Assembly: GCA_027563935.2 (NCBI GenBank)
Contig: CM050454.1
Span: 2,092,501-2,156,500 of the forward strand
DNA from: Costus lasius
Taxonomy: Eukaryota > Streptophyta > Magnoliopsida > Zingiberales > Costaceae
Direction of reading: 5' to 3'
DNA length: 64,000 nucleotides
Part shown: positions 60,697 through 64,000 of the stretch, one piece after another
How positions within the stretch are numbered: the stretch's first letter is position 1
Layout: every line of letters starts with the position of its first letter
Program-made: the position numbers and the translations under genes
Notes under the pieces: model-generated
What the model was told of the DNA's origin: nothing
What the model saw: only the letters and a program-made list of their open reading frames with translations
Databases searched by the model: none

Positions 60697-63600
60697 CAAG
60701 TATTGACTGGTACAATTTGTGTGTCTGTACTATCTGGTATCGATTTGGTACATACTGGTCCAACAATGGACCAACTCATTGCTATGGACCGCCGACATCT
60801 TAAACCTTGGTGTAAATTACCTTAATTCTTCTTATATGTTTTACTTCTACCTCTCAATTTACTCTTGGTCTTGTATCTTTCACTCTAGTTGTAGTATTAT
60901 CTTTCTCATCTTGATTCTTCTAGACTTCTAGTTGAACTAAAGTTATGTTTGTTTTTAAGTTATGTCAAAGTATACAATGCATGCTTGTTCACCATGATAC
61001 TTCAGAGTGAGTTCTGCGCTGTGAAAACATAATGGTTCATCACAATCATTTTGAGTCTTGTCTTTTTATTTACTTGAGCCAAAATGATATTTGATTACTA
61101 TTGAATACATTGACTACTTCCTTGCTGCCACAATGCCTCTCTCTTTCATTCTCATATGCCATCGCCAAACAACTGCTCAGCCATTAATCAATGTTTATTT
61201 AGTTCTGGTAATTAGTCTTAAGAAATGATGTCCTTGTTGGTAATGCTGGTATTAGTACTTGCAGCTTAAATTGCAGTGTAGCAGTCTTATGTTGGAATAG
61301 TAGCTATTAACTGGTGCACTCTTGTACGGAGGCATTTAAATTCTTGGATGATATACTACTTTGATACATAGTTTAAAGTATTGGTTTGAGTTAGTGTGCC
61401 AATCATGGCTTGAACACAAATAAAATTCAAGTCTTGATTCTTTTCATCAACTCATAAAATCATTTTTCTTTCTCAACACCAAATATGTAATTTGATTTTG
61501 CAGTTGAAGATTATCTTACACAAATAGAACATTGAAAAATTATGTAATATAATAGATATATTTGTGAAAAAAATATATCAAATAAAAAAAATAAAACAAG
61601 AAATCTATTATTTACCATTTATGCCATTCTTTAACCAAATTTGTGACCATATTAAGTCTACTTTGATGGTTACTCACCGTGCTTCTGTTGGTGCTAAATG
61701 GTAACTTAGATGCAAGTATTGAAATAGGAATGGAAAGAAGTCTTTAGCAATCACTGTAATGTGAGAAATTATATTTCATTTATCTTTCACTCATTAAGAA
61801 TGTCAAAGGACTTGAGCCTATGGCAATACTAGCTGTGATCTAATTCTGACTTCATATGCACGCTAGTAGAAAAAGAGAGTAAGGAATGCAACCAACTTAG
61901 AAAAATCATCTAAAATAGGGACATAACTTAAATTTCCGGTGTTGGTGAATTGTAATAAGAATCAAAATTTGGTCTAGAAGATTTAGATTAGTATTCATGA
62001 TACAAATTATTAAGTTTTCTTAACTTATCAATCTCATAAGTTCCAACTTCCAATATCACCATAAGTATTAGGAAAATAAAATTCTATCACCTCCATTTTA
62101 TACCTCGGATACTTGATAACTTCCACATATAACACTATGGATAATCTTTCAATATTTCTCAAACATGTATATATATATATAATCTTTCAATATTTCTCAA
62201 ACATGGACCCTTCTATACTTATTGTTTGGGACCAGTTTTTTAAACCTTGCTTAGATCTATGGTTAGATGTCCTAGCTTGTTCATTGACAACTTTGCCCAA
62301 ATTTTGATAGGCTGAACATTTCATATGTTGATAGATTGAAAATTAGGATTTAGGTGAATGAATATTAGAGTCATTGCTATCTAAGCTTCTTTTACATTAT
62401 GTTTTCTTTAATAGAACATTTTTCCTAGTTAATTAATTTTTCGACGAGTATGATCGGTGCTGTGTATTATTATGGACCAGTAACGATCTATACCGTTTCT
62501 ATACTTACTGCTCGGGACCGGTTCTTTAAACCTTGCTTATGTCTACGGTTAGATGTCCTAGCTTGTACATTGACAACTTTGCCCAATTCTTGATAGGCTG
62601 AACATTTTATATGTTGATAGGTTGAAAATTAGGATTTAGGTGATTGAATATTAGAGTCATTGCTATCTAAGCTTCTTTTACATTATGCTTTCTTTAATAG
62701 AACATTTTTCCTAGTTAATTGATGTTTTTTTTTTGCATCTACCAATATTATTTATGCGGAACTGTACTTACTAGACATGCCTTATTCAGTTAGTTAACCT
62801 TAGAAGCCCACGCATGTTCTTTATGAGTAGCTATGAGGCCTTGTGAAATCCATGCCAATCATCTGGTGACCTTAAACTTATGACAAATTACGCTAGTCTT
62901 TTTATAACCTGATAAGAAATGGCAAAAATGCACTGTTCCTATTAACCAATAGAGTGAATGAATGCAATTCTAGGGGCACATAGAAGAACCAAGCAACACT
63001 GATTCGCATTTCTGTGAACCAATCTTGTTTCTCTGTCCATCTTTTTCAAAACTTGATAAATTATTGAATGATATGAGGTTCTTATTCATCAAGAAAGAAC
63101 ATCTATAACTGACTTATTTAAGGTTGCAAAAGTCGACTTCATGGTTGGAGCCTCATGCATTAGGCTGTTTTATTCTTTATGATTTACTTTTTGCATGGAT
63201 CCTTGGTTTACTTACCTTATCTATGATGCTGGATCCTCTTACACTTCAAAAATTTGCAATTAAACTTCTACGTTTTAATAATACTAATCTAAATTCGAGG
63301 TTGCTTCTCATTGCAATAAACCTGCTATATAGTGTGTGATTTTATAATTTGAAAATTATTGAGCATATATTCAGTATGTTGTTCTAACACGTCCTCCTGT
63401 AGTCTTAACATCAGGGGCATGCATATTCATTGCTGTTAACATGCAAAATTATATATTCTTCCTATTCTTTCTGCATGATTCTACACTAATAAATACAGAT
63501 GTTAGAATTGCATCTTTATGTTTTTATTCCACTGTTGCAGCATTGCTCTGCATGTGGTTGTGTTAATGTAAATGATAATCTGCTGGTGTGTCGTAGCTGT

Positions 63601-64000
63601 TCTGGAAGCTATCATCTGCGGTGCATTGACACTCTTGCTGAGGTTTACAACTAGTATTCACAGTTTTCTTAATATACTATTTTTTTTCATCTAGGCCTGA
63701 TGTTTTGGTCCTTTGTTATATTTAGGATCTTCCTGAAGAAAGGTGGCTATGCGTAGCATGCACTAAAAGATGTGATATTGAAGTATCTCGACAGAATGAA
63801 TCTCATTCTGGCAAAATAATTGATAATAAAATTGTTGGGGAGTCTTCAATGGTTTCAAAGCAGAACCCTCTAACAGTGTTGTTGAATTCAAGATCATCTG
63901 AAGGCAAGTGTCTAGAGAGGAGGCCCTTCCCAATAGATCCAACCATTAAGAACACAAATACTGTTGTGTCCTCAAGTAATATGGATACAGATTTTGGATC
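59958..64000 (+). CDS. PHD-finger protein, N-terminal part only
   Basis: Coding exons seen: 59958-60062, 63541-63642 and 63726 to the window edge (open at 64000). The protein starts MMSEKVLITYKRKRLL, with a basic patch that may aid nuclear import. The second and third exons encode a PHD zinc finger: HCSACG, LLVCRSCSGSYHLRC and WLCVACTK supply the C4HC3 ligands, split by an intron in the loop before the last Cys pair. Such fingers read histone H3 tails, so a chromatin role is likely. After it comes polar, Ser-rich sequence to the window end. Which larger family it belongs to (for example a CHD3 or MOM1-like remodeller) cannot be told from this part. The 3.5-kb first coding intron could hide a small extra exon. 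Two adjacent Met codons open the ORF; I chose the first. Confidence 0.8.
60229..60295. repeat. Perfect 17-bp inverted repeat, 33-bp loop
   Basis: ATTCTAGCACATGTTCA at 60229-60245 is the exact reverse complement of 60279-60295. It lies in the first intron of the PHD gene and could form a hairpin in the pre-mRNA. No known element end was recognised. Confidence 0.9.
60590..60815. mobile_element. Decayed GGTACC/ACCGGT-family copy containing a TA microsatellite
   Basis: GTGCCGGTACAAGGATG is followed by a diverged second copy, then (TA)n at 60652-60695, then TGGTACATACTGGTCC and the family-type right end ACATCTTAAACCTTGG. The target duplication could not be found. It is in the first PHD-gene intron. 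Confidence 0.45.
60652..60695. repeat. (TA)n microsatellite, about 44 bp
   Basis: Uninterrupted TA run, likely polymorphic, within the decayed transposon copy. Confidence 0.95.
62211..62724. repeat. Duplication of about 228 bp, offset 286 bp
   Basis: The segment starting TTCTATACTTATTG (62211) and continuing through TTAAACCTTGCTTA to CATTTTTCCTAGTTAATT is repeated from 62497 with few changes. Each copy begins with a piece of the GGTACC/ACCGGT family (GGGACCGGTT or GGGACCAGTT). The intervening 58 bp are unique. It lies in the first PHD-gene intron. Confidence 0.88.

Noticed and set aside
1..64000. tRNA, rRNA, CRISPR or organelle-derived sequence
   Set aside because: I looked for tRNA B-box words such as GGTTCGAATCC, rRNA-like blocks and regularly spaced repeats and found none. 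A proper search was not possible.

Overview
This is nuclear DNA from a flowering plant. The coding exons are short, split by long AT-rich introns with GT..AG borders, and the proteins (a class XI myosin, a plant-type RING-H2 ligase, a plant-type nucleotidyltransferase and a PHD-finger protein) are plant families. The GC-rich repeat cores and the many GGTACC/ACCGGT-rich elements make me suspect a monocot, perhaps Zingiberales or a palm. That is a weak guess from memory, not shown by the window.

Layout. (1) 20085 down to 1515, minus strand: a very large nucleotidyltransferase gene of the Trf4/5-like class. Eleven coding exons were joined by hand (1526 codons so far) and the 3' end lies beyond base 1. 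Its two long introns (1635-5502 and 5935-12785) are filled with small transposons and tandem duplications. (2) 20086-28151: about 8 kb of intergenic DNA with three more elements. (3) 28152-50458, plus strand: a complete myosin XI gene, 39 coding exons, 1514 residues, closest in my memory to Arabidopsis MYA2/XI-2. (4) 51696-58395, minus strand: a complete RING-H2 E3 ligase gene, convergent with the myosin, about 522 residues, with three SUMO-interaction-like motifs. (5) 59958 to the window end, plus strand: the start of a PHD-finger gene, divergent from the RING gene across a roughly 1.5 kb shared promoter region.

The genes do not form a pathway: their products act in RNA tailing (inferred), organelle transport, ubiquitylation and chromatin reading. 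All four reading frames stay open across the splice junctions I drew, so none looks broken.

The most unusual content is the transposon layer. At least eleven short elements (about 170-360 bp, plus a 501-bp span that holds a nested copy) have termini like CAAGGTTTNAAAAC or CATGGTTCC, interiors crowded with GGTACC/ACCGGT, and 8-bp target duplications. Six duplications are perfect, and one element sits inside another. Four further hAT-type elements start TAGGGGTG (one diverged), each with its own repeated subterminal motif, and four Harbinger-like elements with TTA duplications carry GC-rich cores. None of them encodes a transposase here. All coordinates come from reading the sequence by eye, so exon ends may be off by a few bases.
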